Shown: piece after piece, positions 34,036-42,461 of the stretch
Numbering within the stretch: position 1 is the first letter of the stretch
Layout: every line of letters starts with the position of its first letter
NCBI GenBank assembly: GCA_964561005.1
Contig: CAZLNO010000001.1
Location: 1-64,000, forward strand
Reading direction: 5' to 3'
Source: CAZLNO01 sp964561005
GTDB lineage: Bacteria; Pseudomonadota; Alphaproteobacteria; Kiloniellales; Rhodovibrionaceae
DNA: 64,000 nt
The notes under the pieces: generated by a model
Told to the model about the DNA's origin: nothing
Database searches by the model: none
The model's input: only the letters and a program-made list of their open reading frames with translations
Program-made: the position numbers and the translations under genes

Positions 34036-34047
34036 TGACACGTGTCA
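34036..34047. promoter_or_regulatory. Perfect 12-bp palindrome, possible operator
   Basis: TGACACGTGTCA is a perfect palindrome between the lyase homologue's 3' end and the bactofilin start, about 190 bases upstream of the latter. The size and symmetry suit a dimeric regulator. No binding protein can be named. Confidence 0.3.
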
Positions 34048-34085
34048 GATTTCCCGGCCCTGGCCGCGTGATCCCGCCGCGGCGG

Positions 34086-35516
34086 CTACCCCTCAGCCGG
34101 CGTTATACCCGACCGCCAGAAGGCCGCAAGGGCCGCGATCTCCTCGCCCAACGGCCGGGACTCCACGACCGGCGGCACGAAGCGGCGCACCGTGGCCAGG
34201 CTCTCGCGCAGCGGCGGCGCCGGGGCTCGCCCGGTCACGTGCAAGGCCTGGCTGCACACCGCCGCCAGGGCGGCCAGCGCCGCTTCCAGGCAGTCCGCCG
34301 CCTCCTGGTGTTGGCGCCAGGCATGGAAGACCGGCACCGCCACGTCGTTCTGCCCGAAGCCGCCGCCCTCGCTGCCGGGCAGCAGCGTCGGCTGCGCGGC
34401 GCGCCGGGCCTGTTCCGCGAAACCCGCGGCCGTGAAGCCGAGGCAGCCCAGATAGCCCTCGCCGGCCTGGAGCTGGTGCGGCAGGCGCGACACGCGGCCG
34501 TCCAGCAGCTTGGTCAGATGCCGGTCGCACAGCAGCGCCAGGTCGGCGTAGACCGCCGTCAGCGCGTCCACCGCCGGGTAGACCCGAGCGTTGTGATAGC
34601 CGCCGTTCGAGATCACCCGACCCAGGGGATGGGCGCTGTCGGGCGCCAGGTAGACCGGATTGTCGGTGACCGCGCTCAGGCTGCGCTCGGCCACCTCTTC
34701 CAACTGCCGCTGGGCGCGCTGCGCCTGCCCCAGGACGCGCGGCAGGATGCGCCAGCTCACCGGCGCCTGATAGGGGCGCCGGACGCCCCCCGCCCCGTCC
34801 AGCCAGCCGCGCAGCCGGCCGAGTGCGCGGGCCTCGTCGGGATCGCCCCACAGCTCGTCCAGGGCCGCGTCATAGGCCTCCATCGGCGCCGCCAGGGCTT
34901 CGATGGACAGCGCGAACACCTGCCCGGCCAGCTCCAGGCGATGTCGCCCGGCCAGCGCCGCGTCGGCGGCCAGCGCGGCGGAGACCGGGCTGCCGTTGAT
35001 CAGCGCCAGCGCTTCCTTCTCCGCCAGCGGGAACCGCTCGGCCAGGGGGGCGAAAAGATGGGAGAGCGGCAGGATCTCCCCGGCGCTCCCGGTCCCTCCG
35101 GTCGGCACCTCCGGCAGCGTCCCGGCGTCGAGCATGCCCGCGACCGCTTGCGCCAGCGCCGGGGAGACGGCGGCGTGGCCTTCCAGGAAATTCGCCAGGC
35201 GCGCCAGCACAATGCCCCGGACAGTGCGCCCCGGCAGCGGATCGCCGAAAGCCGTCATGGGCCCGAACGGCGGCGTGCGCGCATGCTCCCGGCGTTGCTT
35301 CAACGTGAAGCGCTCGTGCGCGCGCTGCCCATAACCAGAGGTCACGCCGTAGACCACCACCTCCGGGTCGCTGTCCAGCAGCGCCAGAAAGCCGCGGCGC
35401 GACGCCTCCATGTTAGCGACCGCCGACTCGTGGAGCCGGACGCGCCCGCCCCGCCAGGCAACCGCTTCAAACGCCGCCAGATCGATGTCCGCCCGCCGCT
35501 GCAAGACCAAGTCCAT
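34086..35516 (-). CDS. Aromatic amino acid lyase (HAL/PAL) homologue lacking the MIO serine
   Basis: A 476-residue member of the histidine/phenylalanine ammonia-lyase superfamily, full length. The family fold is visible: VVYGVTSGYGQ with the catalytic Tyr (Tyr56, like Tyr53 of HAL), a GGTGSAGEILPLSHL segment, ALINGSPV, SLSAVTDNPVYL, and GGGFGQNDVAVPVFHAW. In active lyases the second segment reads GASGDLAPLAH, and Ala-Ser-Gly cyclises to the MIO group. Here the triad is Ser144-Ala145-Gly146, so the Ser that MIO formation needs is Ala. The protein may catalyse another reaction, form a different electrophile, or be a binding protein. It has no hut genes around it. Confidence 0.85.
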   Translation of the reverse strand: MDLVLQRRADIDLAAFEAVAWRGGRVRLHESAVANMEASRRGFLALLDSDPEVVVYGVTSGYGQRAHERFTLKQRREHARTPPFGPMTAFGDPLPGRTVRGIVLARLANFLEGHAAVSPALAQAVAGMLDAGTLPEVPTGGTGSAGEILPLSHLFAPLAERFPLAEKEALALINGSPVSAALAADAALAGRHRLELAGQVFALSIEALAAPMEAYDAALDELWGDPDEARALGRLRGWLDGAGGVRRPYQAPVSWRILPRVLGQAQRAQRQLEEVAERSLSAVTDNPVYLAPDSAHPLGRVISNGGYHNARVYPAVDALTAVYADLALLCDRHLTKLLDGRVSRLPHQLQAGEGYLGCLGFTAAGFAEQARRAAQPTLLPGSEGGGFGQNDVAVPVFHAWRQHQEAADCLEAALAALAAVCSQALHVTGRAPAPPLRESLATVRRFVPPVVESRPLGEEIAALAAFWRSGITPAEG

Positions 35517-35954
35517 CTCCGCCTCTCTTCCGCCGATCCGCCCGTACGCGATCCTCCTGGATAGGCGCGATACGCCGCCGGCGCAAATCCAGCGACCCGC
35601 GAACCCTTGCGCCGGCGTATCGTTGTATTATCGCAATGATCAAAGCGGCCGGGAAGTCAGCGAAAGTGGGCCGGCGGTGCACACACGCCCGGCACCGTAC
35701 CGCTGGTCTGTATCGCCCTGTCGCGACTCTTCGGCGGCATGGCCACTGCATGAAAAAACTTAAGTTTAAAGACAGGTTATCAATCCGGAACGCTTGTATA
35801 AATTCGTGTCTCAAGGCAAATACACGCGGCACACGGATGCGTGATCTGCGGGGGGCGCTATTTTTTCGTCCGCTGCGCTTTACAGTCGACGCCCAGAGCG
35901 GTTAGTCGTAGCCGCGTTCATATCACGTCAAGCGAATGGAGAAGGAGCCGAAAC
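35517..35954. other. Intergenic region with an imperfect inverted repeat and AT-rich part
   Basis: This region separates the divergent lyase-like and DUF4168 genes. An inverted repeat of 16 bp arms (35568-35586 and 35607-35622, the left arm with three extra bases) lies about 50 bases upstream of the lyase start. Bases 35750-35825 are AT-rich and contain runs such as GAAAAAACTTAAGTTTAAAG. A short frame starting at 35750 has no SD and an atypical composition, so I do not call a gene. Confidence 0.6.
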
Positions 35955-36374
35955 ATGGCGTATCGCTTCGGCCGCACCATGGCGGCGGCCCTGTTCACCG
36001 TCCTGTTGGCCGGCGGCGCGGCGGGCATGGCGGCCCCTGCCGCGGCACAGGACTCGCAGGCCGGCTCGGGGCAGTCGGCGGGCCAGCAGTTCAGTGACGC
36101 GAAGCTGCAGGCCTTTGCGGTTGCCGCGGTCGAGGTGTCGGACCTCCTGCGGGAATGGCGCCCGAAGATCCAGGCCGCCCGGCAGGACGGCAACCAGGAC
36201 GAGCTCAACCGGCTGCGCGAGGAGGCGAACACCCAGCTTCTCGACACGATCCAGGGCACCGACGGGATCACGGTCGACGAATACAAGAACATTTCCGCCA
36301 CCGCGCGCGAAAACAAGGAACTTTATCAGCGGCTGAACGACATGGTGAAGCAGTTGCGCGATCAGCAAGGCTGA
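35955..36374 (+). CDS. DUF4168 family exported protein
   Basis: A 139-residue protein. A signal peptide (MAYRFGRTMAAALFTVLLAGGAAGMAAPAAAQD) is followed by a helical DUF4168 domain: FSDAKLQAFAVAAVEVSDLLREW, then NRLREEANTQLLDTIQGTDGITVDEYKNIS and NKELYQRLNDMVKQL. The function of DUF4168 is not known; it recurs as a periplasmic protein in alphaproteobacteria. The ATG has GGAGAAGGAG eight bases upstream. It is monocistronic as far as spacing shows. Confidence 0.87.
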   Translation: MAYRFGRTMAAALFTVLLAGGAAGMAAPAAAQDSQAGSGQSAGQQFSDAKLQAFAVAAVEVSDLLREWRPKIQAARQDGNQDELNRLREEANTQLLDTIQGTDGITVDEYKNISATARENKELYQRLNDMVKQLRDQQG

Positions 36375-36737
36375 CGCAGCACCTGCCGCGAGCGGGGCGA
36401 CAAGGTGCGCGGCGCCGGCCGCGTGGCCTTGTCGGGTCCGTAAGTGCGCGCAGAGCCCGCCAGGTCGAGCGGTCCGGCGGAAAAGGGCGCGCGGCGCGCG
36501 ACACCTTCGATTCAATTCCTTTTCAAAGTTTGTTAACAAGCCCACTCCCACTATCGGGCCGATCGGACCCCTGTCTTGACGTGCCGGATGGTGCAAGGAG
36601 ACGTGACGCCAGACATGCCCTCCGTCGCCGACCTATGTCCATGCACGCATGGCGTCGCGCGATGTTCGCGGCGAACGAACCGGTGTGTCCGCCGCTCCGG
36701 ACGGACTCCACTGCTCGCGCGCCGGAGCTGACGCGCA
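36375..36737. other. Intergenic region without a recognised gene
   Basis: It lies between the DUF4168 gene and the histidine kinase on the same strand. I see no convincing RNA or peptide gene. TTGACG near 36574 could belong to a kinase promoter, but no good -10 box is evident. Confidence 0.6.
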
Positions 36738-38246
36738 ATGAAACCCTGGGCTCCCTGGCTGCGCGCACGTTCCATCCGGGCAAGCTTTCTCGCGATCAAT
36801 GTCCCGCTCGTCCTGATCGCCCTCCTGACGCTGTTCGGGTTCTTCGAATACAGTGCACACTCGCGGGCCATGAGCGCGCTGCACGACAAGCTTGAACGGT
36901 TGGGCGCGAACCAGGCCGCGGTGCTGGCAGAGTCCCTCTGGAACCTGGACCACGAGCGCGTCCAGTTGATCCTGGAGGCCTCCGCGGACGACCCGGATAT
37001 CCGCGGCATGGCGGTCTACGACGACATGGACAACAAGCTGGGGGCCGTTGGCAGCATCGACGACCGCGACGATGCGGGGCTGACCGCGCGGCGGACGATC
37101 CGATACAGCGTCGATGGCCAGAGCGAGACCATTGGCACCTTCGTCGTGGCCCTCACCGACGCGCGCATCCAGGCCCGCACGCGCGAACGGATCGTATTCG
37201 CCGCGGTTCTGGCCGGCCTCGTCCTGCTGTCGGTGGTCGTCAGCGCGGTCATCGCCAACCGCTGGACGATCGAGATTCCCTTGCAGCGCCTGCTGGACTC
37301 GATCGACCGAACGGAAAGCGGCGGCCAGCGCTATCCGGTGAGATGGCAGAGCCACGACGAGATCGGCGCGGTCGTGACCGCCTTCAACCGCATGCAGGCG
37401 CGCCAGCAGCGCTACGAGGAAGAGCTGCACCGGGCGCGCGACGACCTGGAGCGGCGCGTGGCCGAGCGCACCGCCGAGTACGCCCGCGCCCGCGACGAGG
37501 CCGAGGCCGCGAACAAGGCCAAGAGCGGCTTTCTGGCGAACATGAGCCACGAGCTGCGCACGCCGCTGAACGCCATCATCGGCTTTGCCGAGATCATGGA
37601 GAACGAGGCGCTGGGGCGGCTGGGCAGCCCCCGCTATCTGGAATACGCCAAGGACATCCGGGCCAGCGGCCAGCATCTCCTGGGGCTGATCAACGACCTC
37701 CTCGACCTGTCCAAGGCCGAGGCCGGAAAGCTGGAGCTCAACGAAACCGGGTTCGACCTGCGCGATGTCATCGAACAGGCCCTCGCCATGGTGCAGCCCC
37801 GCGCCGCGAAGGCCCAAATCTCGCTGCGCCGCGTCCTGGTCGACGACCCGCCCCAGGTCTGGGCGGACGAGCGCAAGATCAAGCAGGTCCTGCTCAACCT
37901 CCTGTCCAACGCGGTCAAGTTCACTCCCGCGGGTGGCAAGGTGACGGTCGAGCTGCTGTGGGACGGGACACGTCCCGGGTTCGCCGTGATCGACACCGGC
38001 ATCGGCATCTCGGAGGAAGACATCAGCCAGGTCATGCAGCCGTTCAACCAGGTGGATTCGTCGTTCAACAGGAAATTCGAAGGCACGGGTCTCGGCCTGC
38101 CACTCGCCAAGTCGATGGTGGAGCTGCACGGCGGCGAGCTGAGCGTCGACAGCCGGCCCGGCGCGGGAACGCGCATGACGGTGCGGTTGCCGCAGGAACG
38201 CACCCTCCGGTCGGAAAACATGCCGGCGGCAGCCGGGCAAAGCTGA
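36738..38246 (+). CDS. Membrane sensor histidine kinase (HAMP-HisKA-HATPase)
   Basis: A 502-residue kinase. One membrane helix (about residues 16-37), a periplasmic sensor of about 115 residues (ESLWNLDHERVQLILEASADDPDIRGMAVYD, resembling the CHASE/7TM-type small sensors of alphaproteobacteria), a second helix (about 153-173), HAMP, then a coiled coil (225-262). HisKA has His271 in SHELRTPLN. The ATPase has N, G1 and G2 boxes (LLNLLSNAVKFTP, VIDTGIGIS, GTGLGLPLAKSMVELHGG). No response regulator lies beside it. Its signal is unknown. Confidence 0.9.
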   Translation: MKPWAPWLRARSIRASFLAINVPLVLIALLTLFGFFEYSAHSRAMSALHDKLERLGANQAAVLAESLWNLDHERVQLILEASADDPDIRGMAVYDDMDNKLGAVGSIDDRDDAGLTARRTIRYSVDGQSETIGTFVVALTDARIQARTRERIVFAAVLAGLVLLSVVVSAVIANRWTIEIPLQRLLDSIDRTESGGQRYPVRWQSHDEIGAVVTAFNRMQARQQRYEEELHRARDDLERRVAERTAEYARARDEAEAANKAKSGFLANMSHELRTPLNAIIGFAEIMENEALGRLGSPRYLEYAKDIRASGQHLLGLINDLLDLSKAEAGKLELNETGFDLRDVIEQALAMVQPRAAKAQISLRRVLVDDPPQVWADERKIKQVLLNLLSNAVKFTPAGGKVTVELLWDGTRPGFAVIDTGIGISEEDISQVMQPFNQVDSSFNRKFEGTGLGLPLAKSMVELHGGELSVDSRPGAGTRMTVRLPQERTLRSENMPAAAGQS

Positions 38247-38368
38247 GGCGCCGCCCGGGTCCCTCCGCCATTCGACCGCGGCACCCGGTGGCCGAAGCCC
38301 GGGGAGTTCGCGCCCGGCCTTTCATCGGGCTGGCGTGCGCGGGCGCAACCTGCTAGGGGCCATCGGTC

Positions 38369-39214
38369 ATGGAAGTTGATCTCACTTGGAGCGGGGACGT
38401 GCTGCGCCTGTCCCTGCTGGTCGGAGCCATGCTCTGTGCCGGCGTTCTGGCGGGCTTCGTGGCCGGCCTTCTGGGCGTCGGCGGCGGCATCGTCATCGTC
38501 CCGGCCCTGTTCCAGGCCTTTGCCATGCTGGAGGTCGACCCCGCCGTGCGCATGCACCTGGCGGTGGGCACCTCGCTGGCCACGATCATCCCCACGGGCC
38601 TGCGTTCGGCGCGGTCGCACCACGCCCGGGGGGCGGTCGACCTGGACCTGCTGAAGGCGTGGGGCGTGCCGGTGCTCCTGGGCGTCATCCTGGGCAGCGC
38701 GCTCTCCGGCGTGGTGAGCGGGGAGGTGCTGACCGGCGTGTTCGCCGTCGTCGCCCTTGCCGTGGCGGTCCACATGGCGCTGTTCGGCCGCCAGGCCCGC
38801 CTTGCCCCGGCGCTGCCCGGCCAGCCGGTCAAGAGCCTGTTGGGTCTCGTGATCGGCTGGATCTCCTCGATGATGGGGATCGGCGGCGGCACGCTCTCGG
38901 TGCCGATCCTCAGCCTGTTCAGCTATCCGATCCGCTTTGCCGTGGGCACGGCCTCCGCGATCGGCCTGATCATCGCGGTGCCGGGCACGATCGGTTTCAT
39001 CCTGGCCGGCTGGGGCGCCGACAGCCTGCCGCCGCTGTCGATCGGCTACGTCAGCGTGATCGGCTTCCTGGTGGTGGTGCCCGCGACCGTGGTCACGGCG
39101 CCCTGGGGAGCGCGGGTCGCCCACACCATCCCGGAACGGGCGCTGCGGCTTGCCTTCGCGGGCTTCCTGCTGCTCACCTCGATCCGCATGTTCCATGACA
39201 TCGCCATGTCATAG
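38369..39214 (+). CDS. TauE/SafE-family membrane transporter
   Basis: A 281-residue inner-membrane protein with about eight hydrophobic segments and the two-repeat structure of TauE/SafE. The first repeat has GFVAGLLGVGGGIVIVPAL and the second GWISSMMGIGGGTLSVPIL, both with the Gly-rich signature. Members are thought to export sulfite, sulfonates or other organic anions; the substrate here cannot be inferred. It is followed by a SelW-like gene 37 bases downstream, so the two are likely cotranscribed. Confidence 0.9.
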   Translation: MEVDLTWSGDVLRLSLLVGAMLCAGVLAGFVAGLLGVGGGIVIVPALFQAFAMLEVDPAVRMHLAVGTSLATIIPTGLRSARSHHARGAVDLDLLKAWGVPVLLGVILGSALSGVVSGEVLTGVFAVVALAVAVHMALFGRQARLAPALPGQPVKSLLGLVIGWISSMMGIGGGTLSVPILSLFSYPIRFAVGTASAIGLIIAVPGTIGFILAGWGADSLPPLSIGYVSVIGFLVVVPATVVTAPWGARVAHTIPERALRLAFAGFLLLTSIRMFHDIAMS

Positions 39215-39251
39215 GTTCGCGTGGGCGATGCCCGTCACGCCGGAGGCTTCC

Positions 39252-39548
39252 ATGACCGACAAGCCGCAGGTGGACATCCTCTACTGCACGGGATGCCGCT
39301 GGCTGCTCCGCGCCGCCTGGATGGCGCAGGAGCTTCTGACCACCTTCGAGGGCGAGCTTGGCGGCGTACGCCTCGTCCCCGCCAGCGGCGGCACCTTCGA
39401 GGTGCGCGTCGACGGCCGCCTTCTCTGGTCGCGCAGGCAGGAGGGCCGCTTTCCCGAGATCAAGGAGCTCAAGCAGCGCCTGCGCGACCAGATCGTTCCC
39501 GACCGCGATCTGGGGCACAGCGACTCGCCCGGCGGCGAAGAGGCGTAG
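39252..39548 (+). CDS. SelT/SelW/SelH-family redox protein
   Basis: A 98-residue thioredoxin-like protein. The motif YCTGCRWLLRAAWMAQEL (Cys12 and Cys15) is the CxxC version of the CxxU redox site of selenoprotein W. The remainder, VRLVPASGGTFEVRVDGRLLWSR and GRFPEIKELKQRLRD, is typical of the family. It has no selenocysteine codon. Role: a small cytoplasmic thiol-redox protein, partner unknown. Confidence 0.9.
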   Translation: MTDKPQVDILYCTGCRWLLRAAWMAQELLTTFEGELGGVRLVPASGGTFEVRVDGRLLWSRRQEGRFPEIKELKQRLRDQIVPDRDLGHSDSPGGEEA

Positions 39549-39802
39549 GACACGGCGTTCCCGCCGCGCGCCCTGGCCCATCCGTTCCGTGTCACGGCTT
39601 GCTCACAACCCGCCCAACCCGAGGCGATCCTCACGACGTCCGCCACCAAGCGGACACCGAATTGGCGCAACAGAAGCGTGGTTCGCTTGGCTACAACCTG
39701 ACGGTGAGACCTTGCCGGGCCGGGTTGCCGAATACGCAGGCCACGGCAACGCCCGGCATCTGTGCCACGTGACAAGCCAAAGGGGATCGGAAGGGGGTGC
39801 GC

Positions 39803-40960
39803 ATGGCGCGATGGAAATTGCGTTTCGCAACTGCGATGATGACGACAGCGGCGATCCTGGGCGCGGGCGGTGGAGCCCGTTCAGAGGACCAGCCAGATGG
39901 CATGGCGATGTCGATGGGCGGCGACGGCAACGGGAAGATGGCCATGCACATGGACATGGGCATGAGCCGCGCCGACCGCCACGCGCCGATCGGCGTCATG
40001 GGCGGCAACATGATGATGGCCGGCAAGTGGATGCTGTCCTACCGCTACATGCGCATGGCGATGGACGGCAATCGCATCGGCACCGACGACGTCTCGCCGG
40101 AGGAGATCGTCACCTCCGTGCCCAATCGCTTCGCCGCCCTGCCCGGCCAGCCACCGACGCTGCGGGTCGTGCCGACCGAGATGACGACGCAGATGCACAT
40201 GTTCGGGGCGATGTACGCGCCCACGAACTGGCTGACCTTGATGGGCATGGCGTCCTATGTCGACAAATCCATGGACCATGTCACCTTCCAGGGTCCCGAG
40301 GGCACCGACCGCCTCGGCACCTTCACGACAGAGTCGGAAGGCGTGAGCGACACCAAGCTTGTCGGCCTGATCCGCCTGCTGGAGGCCGAAGGGCACCACG
40401 TGCATCTGAACGCCGGGATCAGCCTGCCCACCGGCAGCATCACCGAGCGAGACTCGATCCTGACGCCAATGAACACCCGGCCGACGGTGCGCCTGCCCTA
40501 TCCCATGCAGATCGGCTCGGGGACCTTCGACCTATTGCCGGGCGTCACCTACCAGGGACGTCAGGGCGATCTCGGCTGGGGTGCGCAGTATCTCGGCACG
40601 GTCCGCCTCGACGACAACGAGGAGGACTACAAGCTGGGCAACGAGCACCGACTGACGGCCTGGGGCAGCTTCGCCTGGGCGCGCTGGATCAGCACCTCGT
40701 TCCGAGTCACCGGGCGAACCCTCGGCGACATCGACGGGATCGACCCCAAGATCGTCGGACCGGTGCAGACGGCCGACCCGGACTTCCAGGGTGGCGAGCG
40801 TATCGACCTGGCGCTCGGCATCAACCTGGCGGGCCAGGACGGCCTTCTGCGGGGGACGCGCTTCGGTGTCGAGCTGGCGGCACCGGTCTACCAGGACCTC
40901 AACGGCCCGCAAATGGAAGGCGACTGGATGATCACGGTGGGCCTGAAGCGGATGTTCTGA
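39803..40960 (+). CDS. Met/His-rich outer-membrane transporter-like protein
   Basis: A 385-residue exported protein. A signal peptide (to about residue 27) is followed by a stretch very rich in Met, His and Asp (GMAMSMGGDGNGKMAMHMDMGM, quoted in part) and then alternating beta strands that end in Phe (VGLKRMF), as in outer-membrane barrels of the MetA-pathway (phenol degradation-like) family. Such Met/His clusters often bind Cu(I) or Cu(II), and similar proteins occur near copper genes in other bacteria, but none are next to it here. ATG 39803 has AAGGGGG five bases upstream; GTG 39797 is possible. Confidence 0.78.
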   Translation: MARWKLRFATAMMTTAAILGAGGGARSEDQPDGMAMSMGGDGNGKMAMHMDMGMSRADRHAPIGVMGGNMMMAGKWMLSYRYMRMAMDGNRIGTDDVSPEEIVTSVPNRFAALPGQPPTLRVVPTEMTTQMHMFGAMYAPTNWLTLMGMASYVDKSMDHVTFQGPEGTDRLGTFTTESEGVSDTKLVGLIRLLEAEGHHVHLNAGISLPTGSITERDSILTPMNTRPTVRLPYPMQIGSGTFDLLPGVTYQGRQGDLGWGAQYLGTVRLDDNEEDYKLGNEHRLTAWGSFAWARWISTSFRVTGRTLGDIDGIDPKIVGPVQTADPDFQGGERIDLALGINLAGQDGLLRGTRFGVELAAPVYQDLNGPQMEGDWMITVGLKRMF

Positions 40961-41136
40961 CGAGCTTGCCGACACGGACCCAGGGAGGTGAAGGGCAGTC
41001 GCCGCGCCAATGCGGCTGCGCTTGGGCGCGGGGATGGCCCCTTCCCTCACCGACGCTCTCGACGGCCAAAGCCGCGCTGGTTACATTTCTGCGTTGTGTC
41101 CGAGGTCCCCTGTTCGTGTCACAAGGAAGCCCGCCG

Positions 41137-41631
41137 ATGTACCGTCTTGCCTATGCCAGTTCGGCCACGATGGAAATCACGCGGCCCGCCATCCGCGACC
41201 TCTTGGAGGTCGCACGCCGCAACAATGCGCGCGACGGCATCACGGGCATGCTGCTCCTCGTGGACCGCAGCTTCTTCCAGGTTCTCGAAGGCCCCGGCGA
41301 TCGCGTCGCCGCGTGCTTCCGGCGCATTCAGCGCGATCCGCGACACAGCGGCGTTCAGGTGCTGATCGACGAGGCCGCGCAGGCGCCGCTGTTCGGCGAC
41401 TGGTGCATGGGGTTCCGCGAACTCGATGTCGACCAACCCGGGGCCGTGCCCCTGGACTCCTTCGACCTCTGCCCAAGAGCGTTGCGAGAGCGCGCCGCGC
41501 AGCTTGGAGAACACGGCTGGAACGTCGTCCATTTCATGCGAACATTCTACAAGATCAACTCCCAGGAAGATTTCCTTGAGACCACGGAGCTTTCCTGGTC
41601 GCGGCACACCCGCCCCGACGCGGCCGGCTAG
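41137..41631 (+). CDS. BLUF-domain blue-light sensor protein
   Basis: A 164-residue protein. Residues 1-95 are a BLUF flavin photoreceptor: Tyr6 in YRLAYASSA, Asn30 in RRNNARDGITGMLL, Gln48 in FFQVLEG, and a Trp89/Met91 pair in GDWCMGFREL. The Tyr-Gln pair carries the blue-light response around FAD. The C-terminal 70 residues are helical with no output enzyme domain, so it is a short BLUF protein that must act by protein contacts. AAGGA lies 10 bases before ATG. No EAL, GGDEF or MerR partner is adjacent. Confidence 0.92.
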   Translation: MYRLAYASSATMEITRPAIRDLLEVARRNNARDGITGMLLLVDRSFFQVLEGPGDRVAACFRRIQRDPRHSGVQVLIDEAAQAPLFGDWCMGFRELDVDQPGAVPLDSFDLCPRALRERAAQLGEHGWNVVHFMRTFYKINSQEDFLETTELSWSRHTRPDAAG

Positions 41632-41637
41632 CCCGCG

Positions 41638-42237
41638 TCAAGGATACAGGCGCCGCGTCGTCCAGCTCTCGCCATCCTCGGCGCGCAGGTACTCCAGGCG
41701 ATCGTGCAGCCGGAACCGCCCCTCGCGCCAGAACTCGATGCGCACGGGGCGGACGCGGAAGCCGGACCAGTGCGGCGGTCGCGGAACCTGGCCGACGGCA
41801 TGTTTCGCGCCGTACTGCGCCGCCCGTTTCTCCAGTTCGTAGCGCGACTCCAGCTCGCGCGACTGCTTGCTGGCCCAGGCGCCGATCTGGCTGCCCCGGG
41901 AGCGGCTGGCGAAGTAGGCGTCGGCCTCTTCCGGGCTGACCGGCGTCACCTCGCCCTCGACGCGCACCTGGCGACGCAGGGACTTCCAATGCAGCAGCAG
42001 CGCCGCCTTGGGATGCGCCCGCAAATGCCGGCCTTTGCGGCTTTCCAGGTTGGTGTAGAAGACGAGGCCCCGCTGGTCGAACCCCTTCAGCAGCACCATG
42101 CGCACCGCGGGCATGCCGTCCTCGCCCACCGTCCCCAGCGCCATGGCGTTGGGGTCGTTCGGCTCGCTGGCCTCGGCCTCGGCATACCATTCGCGCAGCA
42201 GGCCAAAGGGATCTTCGGGTGGGCTGTCGGCAAACAT
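41638..42237 (-). CDS. pdxH: Pyridoxamine 5'-phosphate oxidase
   Basis: A 199-residue FMN enzyme that oxidises pyridoxine or pyridoxamine 5'-phosphate to pyridoxal 5'-phosphate. Landmarks are MALGTVGEDGMPAVRMVLLKGFDQRGLVFYTNLESRKG (in part) with the FMN-binding Arg-Met-Val-Leu-Leu-Lys, SRSRGSQIGAWASKQS, and the C-terminal signature RPVRIEFWREGRFRLHDR near WTTRRLYP. Length and motifs are normal. It is convergent with the BLUF gene and divergent from cbpA. Confidence 0.95.
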   Translation of the reverse strand: MFADSPPEDPFGLLREWYAEAEASEPNDPNAMALGTVGEDGMPAVRMVLLKGFDQRGLVFYTNLESRKGRHLRAHPKAALLLHWKSLRRQVRVEGEVTPVSPEEADAYFASRSRGSQIGAWASKQSRELESRYELEKRAAQYGAKHAVGQVPRPPHWSGFRVRPVRIEFWREGRFRLHDRLEYLRAEDGESWTTRRLYP

Positions 42238-42461
42238 TGCGGCCCTCTCGCGGTTGCCCGGAAACGCGACTCGGGTTCGAACCTAGATCGCGACGGCCCC
42301 AAGGCCAAGCGCTCCCTGCCGCGGCGCGGAACACTTGGAAAACCTTGCGGCATATATTAACTGGTGCGTCGCGATGTTGCGTACCGCGGCGGTGACGCCC
42401 CAGAGTCGCACTCTTCCGTCTCGATCGCCGGTTTGGGGACAATTCGGACGAAGCAGGCCAG

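Noticed and set aside
35750..35905. Small AT-rich frame starting MKKLKFKDRLS
   Set aside because: No ribosome-binding site, no conserved features, and its end merges into GC-rich promoter sequence of the next gene.
36608..36730. Short frame beginning near 36615 before the histidine kinase
   Set aside because: About 38 residues, Arg/Cys-rich, no properly spaced SD, no similarity to any small protein I know.
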